Position numbers and translations under genes: made by a program. This document shows positions 1 through 8,587 of a DNA stretch of 42,695 bases, one piece after another (the stretch's first letter is position 1; every line of letters begins with the position of its first letter). This DNA comes from Candidatus Kuenenia stuttgartensis. Its GTDB lineage: Bacteria; Planctomycetota; Phycisphaerae; Phycisphaerales; SM1A02. Under the pieces are notes generated by a model. It had not been told where the DNA came from and did no database searches. It worked only from the letters and a program-made list of their open reading frames with translations. The stretch is taken from the NCBI GenBank assembly GCA_945902075.1, contig CAMDMA010000033.1, positions 1-42,695 on the forward strand, read 5' to 3'.

Positions 1-151
1 CGATGACCTTAACACCGAATCGACGCAGGCCAAACGAATGCGGCACTTTTTCACGCATTCTGTCGATGTTGGAGCTAGTCTCCGAAACAATTCCTCGCGA
101 AAGTCGACTGAAGTTCGACGTATCACGGATGAGAAGCCCCAACTGCATAAA

Positions 152-1249
152 TTATGGGGTCAACTTCTCGGGTTGCGTCTGAAGAGGCGTCGCGAGCCGT
201 AAGGAGCGGGGGTTTCCGTAGGTCGAGCCGGGGATGGGTGGGAGTCCGAGCAGTGAGAGTGCAAGGTTGCCAGCATCGGCGTTGCGGATCGGTTGCGCCG
301 GATCGGTGCGCGCGACCCGTGACTCACGCGCCGGTCGGGGACGATCCGGGTTCAGCGCGATCAGGTCGGAGGCGGGTGCGTCGGCTCCTAGCCACACGAG
401 AAATGGAATTCGAAAGTTGAGCGGGCAGGTTGCGTCCGTGTGCGTCTTGCGGGGGACACCGCCGCCGTGGTCCGCAGTGAGGATGATCGCGGTGCGCCCG
501 CATAGTGCGGGCGTCGTGTCGATAGCTTCGAGGATCGGCGCAAGCGCGGCGTCGACTGTGCGGATTGCTGCAAAGTACTTCGATTCCGACGAGATGATCC
601 AGTCGTAGCTATGGCCAGCGATGTCAGGTGCTGCGAAGTGCACGAAATCGAGGGTGGGGCCAGACGCGCGGCGTAAGCGGTCGGCGACGCTGTGGCCAAC
701 ATCACGCATTGCCTCGGCGAAGACGAAGACGTCAATCTTCGGTTGCCCGTAATCGGGCTCCGAGCGATCGGGTTGCGCGGCCTTGGAGGCGTAACTTTGC
801 TCGAGCAGCCAAAATTTCGTTTTCGACGCGGCGACCATCGTCGACACGCCCGCGTCGTGCGCAACATCAAACACGCTCGCGACGTAGAAGCCCCGATTCG
901 CATGGAGAGTTCCGCCTTGCGTTGCGCCCGGCGGATCGGTGTTCAACTTCCACCCGTGGCCTTCTGGGCCGTCTACAGGACGACCCGTGAGCATGGCGAC
1001 ATGGTTCGGAAGGGTGATGGTGAAATCGGCGTCGGTACGCGCGTCGAGGGTATGTGGGCCACGCAAGAGCCGGGTCAGCGTAGGGAGCTGCCCGACGAGC
1101 GGCGGCTCTAACGCTTCCGGCCGGAGCCCGTCGATGCTGATGATGAGCACGTGGTCGAATTGGCTTCCTTCGCGGGATTCCGACGGTTGTGGTGGAACTG
1201 CGGAGCTCAGCGTGAGTGCGATGACAAGCGAGAGGCTTGGGAACAGCAT
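152..1249 (-). CDS. secreted type I phosphodiesterase / nucleotide pyrophosphatase-like (alkaline phosphatase superfamily)
   Basis: A 365-residue protein that probably hydrolyses phosphodiester or phosphomonoester bonds outside the cytoplasm. Residues 1-20 form a hydrophobic signal peptide. The metal-site signature of the NPP branch of the alkaline phosphatase superfamily is present in order: Asp40 in IISIDGLR, the nucleophile Thr79 in TLPNH, Asp209 and His213 in APDIAGH, Asp260-His261 in TADHGG, and a later His270. Length fits a compact bacterial NPP-like enzyme. It lies 51 bases downstream of the FMN dehydrogenase on the same strand, so the two may be co-transcribed. The substrate cannot be read from the sequence; a sulfatase is less likely because the nucleophile context is TLPNH rather than CxPxR. 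Confidence 0.85.
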   Translation of the reverse strand: MLFPSLSLVIALTLSSAVPPQPSESREGSQFDHVLIISIDGLRPEALEPPLVGQLPTLTRLLRGPHTLDARTDADFTITLPNHVAMLTGRPVDGPEGHGWKLNTDPPGATQGGTLHANRGFYVASVFDVAHDAGVSTMVAASKTKFWLLEQSYASKAAQPDRSEPDYGQPKIDVFVFAEAMRDVGHSVADRLRRASGPTLDFVHFAAPDIAGHSYDWIISSESKYFAAIRTVDAALAPILEAIDTTPALCGRTAIILTADHGGGVPRKTHTDATCPLNFRIPFLVWLGADAPASDLIALNPDRPRPARESRVARTDPAQPIRNADAGNLALSLLGLPPIPGSTYGNPRSLRLATPLQTQPEKLTP

Positions 1250-1300
1250 CGCCCTACGGTAACGCCGCTTGATGAGGATCGCGTCAGGGTTCGCGTCAAC

Positions 1301-2416
1301 TCAGCTCCGCGGCCGCACGAGCGACGCCCCGAGCGCGCGGATCTCATCAACGCCGCAGACTCCAGCGAGCGCCATCGCCAACTCGAATTCTCCGCGGAGT
1401 AGTTCGAGTGCGCGGCCCACGCCCGCTTCACCGCCAGCGCCAAGCCCCCACAGGATTGGCCGACCGATTGCGACGGCATCCGCCCCAAGCGCGAGCGCGC
1501 GCAGGATGTCGATCCCGCGCCGGATGCCGCCGTCGACGATGGTTGTTCCGCGTCCGCGCGCTGCGTCGGCGCACGCTGCGAGGATATCGGCGGTTGCAGG
1601 CGCGCCATCAAGTTGGCGCCCGCCGTGATTCGAAATCCAAACACCACGGGCGCCCGAGTCAAACGCAGCTCGGACATCGTCCGGTCGGCAAAGCCCTTTG
1701 ACGAGAAGTGGGCGCGAGGTCGACGCGGCAAGCAATTCAACATCTTTCCAGGTGATCGATGCGTCGATCGTCCAAGAGAGCGCGCCGCCGATGCCAACGC
1801 CAGAGTGGCCCGTCGGCCCACCAGGTCGCTCAAGGTTCACGATGTGAAGTCCGTCTGGCACGCGGAAACCGTTGCGCATGTCGCGCTCGCGGATTCCCCA
1901 GACTGGCGTGTCGGCGGTCACGGCAAAGGCATCGACTCCGGCGGCTTCAGCTCGTTGCACGAGATCACGAGTGAAGCCGCGATCCTGAGAGATATAGATC
2001 TGCATCCAGAGCGGCGCACTGGTGGCGGCACGGACGTCCTCGAGTGCGGTCGTCGAGAGGCTCGACAGGCACATCGGAAGTCCGGCGGCTGAGCAGGCGC
2101 GCGCAGTGGCACATTCGCCGTCCGGATGCGCCATCTTTTGCATCGCCGTTGGCGCCGCGACAAGCGGACACGGCACCTCGCACCCGAACAGGTTCACGGC
2201 ACCCGTGCGACGCGACACGTCCACCATCCCGCGATAGTGGATCTCGTACTCGCGCCACGCTGCACTGTTGCGGGCGAGAGTCGACTCATCCCACGCCCCA
2301 GAGCGGTAGTAGTCCCAAGCGGTCCGCTCGATGTTGGGCTCGGCGAGCTCGGCAAGATCGGCAAGCGACACGGCGAGGGAGAGATCGGTTGGCGTAGAAC
2401 GGGCAACGAAGGCCAT
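1301..2416 (-). CDS. FMN-dependent alpha-hydroxy-acid dehydrogenase/oxidase (lactate/glycolate oxidase family)
   Basis: A 371-residue flavoenzyme expected to oxidise an L-2-hydroxy acid such as lactate or glycolate to the 2-oxo acid. The TIM-barrel family hallmarks are visible: PLVAAPTAMQKM near residues 84-95, the QIYI strand around 139-142, Lys240 in PLLVKG, and the catalytic SNHGGRQLD with His264 and Arg267. The C-terminal flavin phosphate region follows in VDGGIRRG and AIGRP. The protein is soluble, with no signal peptide, so it probably acts in the cytoplasm or at the membrane face. Whether the electron acceptor is oxygen or the respiratory chain is not determined. The start lies beside a 411-base gap containing a microsatellite and a hairpin. 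Confidence 0.9.
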   Translation of the reverse strand: MAFVARSTPTDLSLAVSLADLAELAEPNIERTAWDYYRSGAWDESTLARNSAAWREYEIHYRGMVDVSRRTGAVNLFGCEVPCPLVAAPTAMQKMAHPDGECATARACSAAGLPMCLSSLSTTALEDVRAATSAPLWMQIYISQDRGFTRDLVQRAEAAGVDAFAVTADTPVWGIRERDMRNGFRVPDGLHIVNLERPGGPTGHSGVGIGGALSWTIDASITWKDVELLAASTSRPLLVKGLCRPDDVRAAFDSGARGVWISNHGGRQLDGAPATADILAACADAARGRGTTIVDGGIRRGIDILRALALGADAVAIGRPILWGLGAGGEAGVGRALELLRGEFELAMALAGVCGVDEIRALGASLVRPRS

Positions 2417-2620
2417 CCGCAGAGGCTACCGCGAGGAATGGTTCGGAGAGTACACCCTCGCGTAGAAAATTCTGTCGAAAGCGCTCGGAAGACGGCGCTG
2501 CGGTGAGAGATCGAATTCCCGTCCGCGGATCAGATGTGGAAGGGCACTCTGCTCGGGACAGCGGGGTGCTCCGAATGGAACAGCAGAGGCGACACGCATC
2601 TCCTCTTCAGTCTGGACAGT

Positions 2621-2665
2621 TTCTCTCTCTCACTCTCTCACTCTCTCACTCTCTCTCACTCACAC
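2621..2665. repeat. CT/CA-rich microsatellite
   Basis: About 45 bases of nearly pure pyrimidine on the plus strand, built from imperfect 8-10 base units of the form (CT)3-4CA, running directly into the left arm of a hairpin. It lies in the 411-base gap between the divergent dehydrogenase and MgtC/DUF4010 genes, roughly 165 bases before the chosen start of the latter. Units of this kind can change copy number by replication slippage. Confidence 0.9.
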
Positions 2666-2699
2666 AGAACGCCGACGCACCCCGTCGGCGTTCTGTGTG
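2661..2699. repeat. perfect 17-bp inverted repeat (hairpin)
   Basis: Positions 2661-2677 pair perfectly with 2683-2699, leaving a 5-base loop (CACCC). The stem is GC-rich at its loop end and A/C-rich at its base. No T-run follows on the plus strand, and on the minus strand the hairpin is followed by the purine-rich complement of the microsatellite, so it is not a standard intrinsic terminator for either neighbour. It may act in the 5' untranslated RNA of the downstream gene, be a cruciform-forming site, or terminate an unseen short transcript. Confidence 0.85.
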
Positions 2700-2827
2700 T
2701 TGCGTGGTACAGCAAAACTGCTTGCGCGACCTGCATCGACTTTCGGTCGGAGGTCGCGCGGTGCGTCGATGTGCTCGGAGTGACCGACTCGTGCGTGCCC
2801 TCTCGCCCGTGCCGTACACTCCGTTCT

Positions 2828-4105
2828 GTGCCGGTTTCGCCCGACATCGTCACGCTTGGGATTGCGCTCGGTGTCGGGCTTCTTGTTGGTTTCGAGCGTG
2901 AACGGAAAGCGGAGAGCGTCGCTGGCGTGCGCACATTCGGACTCGCGGGGCTCTTCGGCGGAATCGCCGCACTTCTCACTCCGCCTGACGGGACGCCGTG
3001 GGCGTTACTGCTGGTGACCGCGATCGCCGCTGCCGGCGGAATCGCGGGTGGAATCGTTGGCTCCGCGCGTTCGGTGCTTCATCAGGCAAACGCCGAGGAA
3101 CCTCGTGCATCGCGTGACATTGGGCTCACGACTGCATTTGCGCTCGTTGCGACCACGCTGCTCGGCGGCTACGCAGTGCTTGGCGATCGAACCATCGCGG
3201 TCGTCGCGGCGGGGGTGCTCTTTCTTCTTCTCTACGTACGCGATCCGCTTCATGCAGTCATTCGGCGCCTTGCACCCGGCGACCTTCGGGCAATCGCGAT
3301 CTTCGTCTTGATCGCACTTGTCATCCTGCCTGTACTTCCCGACGCGGAAATCGGGCCATTTGGTGCGATCAACCCTCGCGGTGCGTGGGCACTTGTTGTC
3401 CTTGTTGTCTCGATCAGCCTCGCTGGTTACATCGCGCAAACGCTTCTTGGCGCACGCGCTGGAACGCTCGCGACCGGTCTCCTTGGCGGACTTGTCTCGA
3501 GCACTGCAGCAAGCGTTGGTGCTGCGCGACGGGTGCATGAAACTGGCACGGTTGACTCGTCCGCTGCGATCGTCCTCCTCGCGTGCGGAGTGCTCCCGTT
3601 GCGCCTGATTGCGCTCGTCGGAGTGGTGTCTTTGCCCGCACTCACGTCGTTGTGGCCATGGCTCGGTGTGATTGCCGCCGTCACGATCGTTGGGGGAATA
3701 CGGGTTCTGCGATCGGATTCTTCCGTCTCCACGACCGCGGTTACGAAACCGAAAAACCCCACTCAACTCTCGTCCGCGCTTGCTTTCGCGGGCATTTTTG
3801 TGGTTGTTCGCATTGCAACTAAGGCGACAGTCGCATTTGCTGGACCTGGCGCGCTCATTGCGGTGGCGGCGATTTCTGGCGTCACCGACATGGACGCCAT
3901 CGCGCTCAGTACGGCACGCGAAGTTGCCGATGGCGCACTCGTTCCAGAACTTGCGACCCGCGCGACGCTCGTCGCGCTCCTGGTCAACACGGCGTTTAAG
4001 CTCGGGATGGTGCGTGTGATGGGTGACGCAAAACTGTTTCGCGGAGTACTGCCGGTACTTGGTGCAGCAGCGCTTGTCGCAGCTGTTGGCATCGTCTTTG
4101 CGTGA
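2828..4105 (+). CDS. MgtC/DUF4010 family integral membrane protein
   Basis: A 425-residue polytopic membrane protein. The N-terminus (LGIALGVGLLVGFERER) followed by RTFGLAGLFGG matches the MgtC/SapB-type N-terminal domain, and the rest is the long hydrophobic DUF4010 part with about ten further membrane segments, including the Gly/Ser-rich GLLGGLVSSTAAS helix. I chose GTG at 2828 because homology begins there. An upstream in-frame ATG at 2534 would translate the CT microsatellite and hairpin into a Ser/His/Leu low-complexity stretch. MgtC-like proteins are linked to magnesium and phosphate stress, but no transport function is established for DUF4010. It converges with the next gene, with only 6 bases between stop codons. 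Confidence 0.85.
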   Translation: MPVSPDIVTLGIALGVGLLVGFERERKAESVAGVRTFGLAGLFGGIAALLTPPDGTPWALLLVTAIAAAGGIAGGIVGSARSVLHQANAEEPRASRDIGLTTAFALVATTLLGGYAVLGDRTIAVVAAGVLFLLLYVRDPLHAVIRRLAPGDLRAIAIFVLIALVILPVLPDAEIGPFGAINPRGAWALVVLVVSISLAGYIAQTLLGARAGTLATGLLGGLVSSTAASVGAARRVHETGTVDSSAAIVLLACGVLPLRLIALVGVVSLPALTSLWPWLGVIAAVTIVGGIRVLRSDSSVSTTAVTKPKNPTQLSSALAFAGIFVVVRIATKATVAFAGPGALIAVAAISGVTDMDAIALSTAREVADGALVPELATRATLVALLVNTAFKLGMVRVMGDAKLFRGVLPVLGAAALVAAVGIVFA

Positions 4106-4111
4106 AGATTT

Positions 4112-5194
4112 TTAGTGTGTCGTCACTGGCATCGTGAAGTGGTCTGGCGGAAACGCGACCGGCTCAATGCGTTTTAGGCGCAATTCGCTTGGGGGCATCG
4201 GCGGCAACATGCCACGAGCAGCGCGATACTCGTCCGGTCCGGGGGCTACGAGCGGATTGCTGTCCGCATTGCGGTCTGGGCCACGTTGGGTTGGAGGTAG
4301 CGAAGGTGGCCCGGACTTGCGGGCGGGCGGAGACCCGCGCGGTGGACCCTGGGAAGGATCTTCGCGGAACAATGGCGGGGCACCGGAACGATCGCCGTCG
4401 CGCGAGCCGCTCCTTGGATGCGCACCACCCCACACAAGCCTCGCCTCAAGCACGACATTGCGGTCGGTATCGATCCAAAGATCGATCTCTTCTGGCCCGA
4501 TCACGCGTGCTGCGCGCGAGGCAATGATGTGCATCGATCCGCGCAGCGACTTCGGCGACTCATCACCAGCGCGGGCAATGGCGACGGTGTACGAGCGCTG
4601 TACCAAGCGCAGCAGGTGGTCCATCTGTTCAATCGCGACCTCGCCGTCGCCGTCCTTAATCCACCGCGGCCAGATTTCCCGCGAATCAAGCGGGCGAATC
4701 ACGTTTCTGGCGTCGCGTTCCCATGCGCCCGCGTGCGAGTCTGCGCGCGTGGTCGGCATTCGGTCCCCAAGTTTGAGGTCAAGTCGGCTCTCGTCCCCAC
4801 GCATGTCCCACGTTCCTCGAAACTCACGAGTGGCTTGGTCACGGCCGCCCGGGCCGCCTGGCGAGGAGACGATGACGACGATTTCGTACCGGCGATCACG
4901 ACTCGATCCGTGGGCTTGCGACTCAGCATTCAAAGCAGCACCAAGCACGCTGGACGCACTTGACTCGACCGGGAACATGAGAAACAAAGCACTGCATACA
5001 AGTGCAATCAGCGCGGCGCGTGCGAGGCGTGATGGCAGCTTAAAGTGCGAAACGCTGTGCGACGCGCGGCCTGCCTCGGTCGTAGCATCGAGTGTGGCGA
5101 AGCTCGCCCGATAGCGAGCTTCCATACTCTCCGTATGTTCGCTGAGATGCTGGGTGAGAAGCGCGTCGATGACTCGCTCGCGTGCGTTGTTCAT
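4112..5194 (-). CDS. putative membrane-anchored anti-sigma-like regulator
   Basis: About 360 residues. The N-terminal ~60 residues form a charged, presumably cytoplasmic segment starting MNNARERVIDALL. One transmembrane helix follows (ARAALIALVCSALFLMF), then a large extracytoplasmic domain. Its C-terminal part contains a DLWIDTDRNVVLEARLVW-like strand pair reminiscent of LolA/LolB-type folds, and a Pro/Arg/Gly-rich tail. The start ATG at 5194 overlaps the stop of the ECF sigma gene as ATGA, so translation is probably coupled. Position, topology and coupling suggest it binds and restrains that sigma factor and senses something outside the membrane. No ZAS (HxxxCxxC) motif is seen, so this is inference from context. 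Confidence 0.65.
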   Translation of the reverse strand: MNNARERVIDALLTQHLSEHTESMEARYRASFATLDATTEAGRASHSVSHFKLPSRLARAALIALVCSALFLMFPVESSASSVLGAALNAESQAHGSSRDRRYEIVVIVSSPGGPGGRDQATREFRGTWDMRGDESRLDLKLGDRMPTTRADSHAGAWERDARNVIRPLDSREIWPRWIKDGDGEVAIEQMDHLLRLVQRSYTVAIARAGDESPKSLRGSMHIIASRAARVIGPEEIDLWIDTDRNVVLEARLVWGGAHPRSGSRDGDRSGAPPLFREDPSQGPPRGSPPARKSGPPSLPPTQRGPDRNADSNPLVAPGPDEYRAARGMLPPMPPSELRLKRIEPVAFPPDHFTMPVTTH

Positions 5195-5772
5195 GCTGTT
5201 TCTCCCTGAATATCTCGTAATTCGTCGCCGAATGCGCCCTTTCCACTGAGGCACTGCGCAAGCATTGAACGTGCGCGCTGCAGTCGCTTCTTTATGGCCT
5301 CTTCGTTTTCGCCAAGCGAATGCGCGACGGCTCTGAGCGTGCGCGTGTCGCGATAGACGGCTTGCACGGCGTCCGCGTACACCGCGGGGAGTTTGGTAAG
5401 GCAATCCTCAAGTGCGTTGAGGCGCTCACGGAAACTCATCGCTGGTTCTGTAGCCGAGCCGCGGTAGCGATCGAAGGCAGAGAAATCTTGTTCGATTGCA
5501 TCGAGGGTTGTCGGATCTGCAACGTGTAAACGCGCGCGCTTTGAAGCCATATCCATCGCAACCAGCCTCGCGATTCCGCGGAGCCACGGACCGAACGGTC
5601 GAGTCCGGTCGTAGTCCGCCATTCGCCGCCAGGCGACGAGTACGGTCTCCTGAAAAATGTCGTCCGCGTGGGCCGCTCCGCCAGTCGCGCGGATCGAGGC
5701 GAGGAGCGCATCGCCGTTCTCGCGAACGAGGATCTCGAAGAGCTCACGGGCGGTTGGGTCGGACGAAGGCAT
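5191..5772 (-). CDS. ECF RNA polymerase sigma factor
   Basis: A sigma-70 family ECF factor of 193 residues from the ATG at 5772. Region 2 is visible in the first half (HADDIFQETVLVAWRR, then FGPWLRGIAR). Region 4 lies at the C-terminal end, with LPAVYADAVQAVYRD followed by the helix-turn-helix AVAHSLGENEEAIKKRLQRAR. The frame stays open upstream to 6156, but that would overlap the Old Yellow Enzyme gene; 5772 gives a normal ECF length. No strong Shine-Dalgarno sequence precedes it. It is coupled to the membrane protein downstream by ATGA, the usual sigma/anti-sigma arrangement. Target promoters are unknown. Confidence 0.88.
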   Translation of the reverse strand: MPSSDPTARELFEILVRENGDALLASIRATGGAAHADDIFQETVLVAWRRMADYDRTRPFGPWLRGIARLVAMDMASKRARLHVADPTTLDAIEQDFSAFDRYRGSATEPAMSFRERLNALEDCLTKLPAVYADAVQAVYRDTRTLRAVAHSLGENEEAIKKRLQRARSMLAQCLSGKGAFGDELRDIQGETA

Positions 5773-5839
5773 GCGAAGCGCGTTGCCAAAGAAGGCAAGG
5801 GAGGGGACAGAATTCGCAAACACAGGCGCGAGATCGTCC

Positions 5840-5869
5840 TGATTCCACAAGTCCTGATCCCACAAGTCC
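5840..5869. repeat. two tandem 15-bp direct repeats upstream of the ECF sigma gene
   Basis: Two head-to-tail 15-base units (TGATTCCACAAGTCC and TGATCCCACAAGTCC on the plus strand, one mismatch) lie 68 bases before the sigma start and after the Old Yellow Enzyme stop. On the sense (minus) strand each unit reads GGACTTGTGG(G/A)ATCA. They could be regulator-binding sites. If a longer sigma N-terminus were translated, they would encode a repeated W-(D/N)-Q-D motif. Confidence 0.75.
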
Positions 5870-5944
5870 GCGGTCCACACGGGCGCCTCAGCCTCGACAT
5901 TGTTCGGGAGCCCAACCTGCGGAAAGGTTCGAAGTGGCCTGCCG

Positions 5945-7060
5945 CTAAAGAGCAGGCGTGAAACGGGGGTAGTCGTTGTACCCACGCGCGCAGTCGCCGT
6001 AGAAAGTGGATTCATCCCACGGCGAAAGCGGAGCGCCGACTGAGAGGCGTTCAGCAAGGTCTGGGTTCGAAATTGCGAGTTTGCCAAAAGCAACGGCATC
6101 GCCGAGGCCCGCGTCGATGTCGCGTTGCGCGGCGTCAACATCGGCTCCGTACCCATTCAGCACGATCGGACCGTCAAAGCGTTCCTTCATTGCGCGCGCG
6201 AGTTTCTCCGTATAAAGACCGTTCCACTTTTCCTTGGGCCAGTAGTGGTTGAAAAGATGGAGGTAGGCGAGACGTCGCTTGCCGAGTTCGTCCGCAACGC
6301 GCAGCATCAATTCCTCATCGTCATGGTGCGGAGGAAGGTCGTTTGCGCTTCCCATTGGTGAGAGCCGGACGCCGACGCGGCTCCAGGTGAACGTCTCAGC
6401 AGCGGCCTCGACGGCGTGCATGAGAAGGCGCATGCGGTTTTCGATCGCGCCGCCCCAGGCGTCGCTACGAGTATTGAGGCTTCCGGAAAGGAACTGGTTG
6501 ATGAGATACGAGTTTGCCGCGTGGACCTCAACGCCGTCGAAGCCCGCCGCCTTCGCGCAGCGTGCCGCGTGGGCGAAATCAGCGACCAAACGGCCCATTT
6601 CGTGTGTCTCGAGCGCACGCGGGTGGCTCGCCTCAACGCGCTCACGCCGACCGTCGGGGAGTTTGATGCCAACAAAGCCCTTCGAGCGCACCGCCACACT
6701 CGAGACAGGCGGCTGGCCGTTGGGCTGGTGATCGACATGGCTCACACGCCCGACGTGCCACAGCTGCGCGAAGATGCGCCCGCCAACGGCATGAACCCGC
6801 TCGGTGACAAGCTTCCACCCAGCCACCTGTTCGTCGGAGTAGATACCGGGAGTATTGGGATAGCCTTTTCCTTCGGGCGAGATCTGAGTTGCCTCGCTGA
6901 TCAGGAGGCCCATGCTTGCGCGCTGGGCGTAGTGCTCGGCCTGCAATTCGCCGGGAATATCACCTGGGCTCTGAGCCCGCTGGCGCGTGAGCGGCGCCAT
7001 GAAAATGCGGTTCGGGCAGGAGAGTCCGCGCAGTGAGATCGGTTCGTGAAGATTTGGCAT
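5945..7060 (-). CDS. Old Yellow Enzyme family alkene reductase
   Basis: A 371-residue FMN flavoprotein of the OYE/NemA class, expected to reduce activated C=C bonds (enones, maleimides) or nitro compounds with NAD(P)H. Family landmarks are NRIFMAPLTR at residues 17-26; the GLLISEATQISPEGKGYPNTPGIY block at 51-74 (split here only for description); QLWHVGR near 99-105; and the active-site VHAANSYL with His180, Asn183 and Tyr185. The C-terminal flavin-binding LNGYG and AFGKLAISNPDL complete the fold. No signal peptide, so cytoplasmic. The start ATG has no strong ribosome site. It is divergent from the Tat oxidoreductase, with a 164-base shared upstream region. Confidence 0.92.
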   Translation of the reverse strand: MPNLHEPISLRGLSCPNRIFMAPLTRQRAQSPGDIPGELQAEHYAQRASMGLLISEATQISPEGKGYPNTPGIYSDEQVAGWKLVTERVHAVGGRIFAQLWHVGRVSHVDHQPNGQPPVSSVAVRSKGFVGIKLPDGRRERVEASHPRALETHEMGRLVADFAHAARCAKAAGFDGVEVHAANSYLINQFLSGSLNTRSDAWGGAIENRMRLLMHAVEAAAETFTWSRVGVRLSPMGSANDLPPHHDDEELMLRVADELGKRRLAYLHLFNHYWPKEKWNGLYTEKLARAMKERFDGPIVLNGYGADVDAAQRDIDAGLGDAVAFGKLAISNPDLAERLSVGAPLSPWDESTFYGDCARGYNDYPRFTPAL

Positions 7061-7224
7061 GAGGAAGTCCAGAGGATGATCTTCGCAGGATTCGTGACGG
7101 CCGATGCGGGCTGGAATTTCGAATCAGATCCCTTCTGACGCGGGTTCGTGACCGTGCTCCGCTATCTTGCGATTCTGGCGCGCGAAGCGTAGGTCTTCGT
7201 CGCGACCCCTCGAGGAGCCTTTCG

Positions 7225-8562
7225 ATGCATGAACATTCACGTCGCGAGTTTCTCGCGCTCACCGCAGCCGTTGGTGCTGCAGGTCTTGTCACGCCCCATG
7301 GATTCGGCAGTGAGCTGAGTCGTGCTGGGCGTGATGAACTGACGCAGGCCGCCAATCCGCAGGTCGTTAGCGCGGGCAACCAGGTTGTGCGCATTGGTCT
7401 CATTGGCTGCGGTGGCCGCGGCTCCGGTGCTGCGAACGACACACTTACCGCAAACAAGAACGTGCGCATCGTCGCGATGGCTGACATCGATCTCGCGAAA
7501 GCAAAGGTTGCGCGCGACGCGCTCAAGGCCGAGCACGGTGAGCGCGTAGACGTGACCGATGAGCGGATTTTTGGCGGCATCGATGGCTATCAGAAGGTGA
7601 TCGACCTGAAGGATGTCGACCTCGTCATTCTCGCCACAGCGCCCGGATTCCGACCGATCCACATCGCGGCCGCAGTTGGCGCGAAGAAGCACGTCTTTGC
7701 GGAGAAGCCGGTCTGCGTCGATACCGCGGGTTATCGCGTTTGCTGCGCGGCCCACGACCTCGCGAAGTCGCAGGGCACTGCGATCGTCACCGGTACGCAG
7801 TATCGTCGTCAGCCGAGCTTTATCGAGGGCATCAAGCGCATCCGCGAAGGAATGATCGGCGAGGTCGTCGGCATGACGGCGCGCTACTGCTCCAATGGCA
7901 TCTGGTACCGCGAACGGCTTCCCGGCATGAGTGACATGGAGTATCAGATTTATAACTGGATGCACTTCATCTGGTTGTCAGGCGATCAAATCGCTGAGCA
8001 AGCTGTGCACAACATCGATGTCATTCACTGGGTCATGGGCGGACCGCCGGTGCGTGCATTCGCGTCGGGAAGCCGATGGAATCGGCCAGCTGACAGCGAG
8101 ATGTGGGACTCGATCTCTTGCGATTTCGAGTTTGCGAATGGGCGGATCTGTTCGTTCACCGGTCGGCATTGGCCGAACGCTGACAATCAACTCGACAACG
8201 TGGTGTATGGATCGCGAGGTATTGCGTATCTCCGCGCGTTCGACGCGGGCACGCAGATCTTTGATCACGCTGGCAATGAACTCTTCAGCATCAAGGGCAA
8301 CCTCGGTGCGGCGTACCGACAGGAGCACAAGGAATGTGTGGAGTCCATCATTGTCAAGAAGCCGATCGTTGAGTTGCGGCAAACAGCTGAGAGTTCGATG
8401 ATGGCGGTGATGGGCCGCGAGGCGGCGTATTCAGGTCAAATCGCCACCTGGGATTTCATGACGAAGCAGTCGAAGCTCGACCTGATGCCGAAACTTGTGA
8501 CGATACCCGGCGACGCGCCCGCTCCGTTCGTGCGGAAGCCTGGTGAGTATCGGCTCCAGTGA
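7225..8562 (+). CDS. Tat-exported Gfo/Idh/MocA family oxidoreductase
   Basis: A 445-residue NAD(P)-dependent oxidoreductase. The N-terminus carries a twin-arginine motif (SRREFL, residues 5-10) followed by an Ala/Gly-rich hydrophobic stretch, so the folded protein with cofactor is probably exported. The Rossmann fingerprint GLIGCGGRG lies at about 58-66 and the family signature EKPVCVD at 160-166. The C-terminal alpha/beta domain contains AEQAVHNIDVIHWVMGG. Such Tat-exported members are abundant in planctomycetes and usually act on sugars or cyclitols, but the substrate is not readable here. A GAGGAG ribosome site at 7212-7217 supports the start, and a strong terminator follows at 8588. Confidence 0.92.
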   Translation: MHEHSRREFLALTAAVGAAGLVTPHGFGSELSRAGRDELTQAANPQVVSAGNQVVRIGLIGCGGRGSGAANDTLTANKNVRIVAMADIDLAKAKVARDALKAEHGERVDVTDERIFGGIDGYQKVIDLKDVDLVILATAPGFRPIHIAAAVGAKKHVFAEKPVCVDTAGYRVCCAAHDLAKSQGTAIVTGTQYRRQPSFIEGIKRIREGMIGEVVGMTARYCSNGIWYRERLPGMSDMEYQIYNWMHFIWLSGDQIAEQAVHNIDVIHWVMGGPPVRAFASGSRWNRPADSEMWDSISCDFEFANGRICSFTGRHWPNADNQLDNVVYGSRGIAYLRAFDAGTQIFDHAGNELFSIKGNLGAAYRQEHKECVESIIVKKPIVELRQTAESSMMAVMGREAAYSGQIATWDFMTKQSKLDLMPKLVTIPGDAPAPFVRKPGEYRLQ

Positions 8563-8587
8563 TCGAACCTTCTCTCCGAAAAGTGCA

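Noticed and set aside
1-202. A plus-strand frame open from the left edge to a stop at 200-202, possibly the end of an upstream gene.
   Set aside because: It overlaps the 3' end of the phosphodiesterase gene, has no bias toward G/C at third positions and ends in a basic tail without recognisable motifs; too short to support.
2534-2827. Upstream in-frame extension of the MgtC/DUF4010 protein.
   Set aside because: It would translate the microsatellite and hairpin; family similarity starts at GTG 2828.
3005-3766. A 253-codon minus-strand frame within the MgtC/DUF4010 gene.
   Set aside because: Composition is Arg/Asp/Asn-rich and lacks any family motif, whereas the plus strand encodes clear membrane helices.
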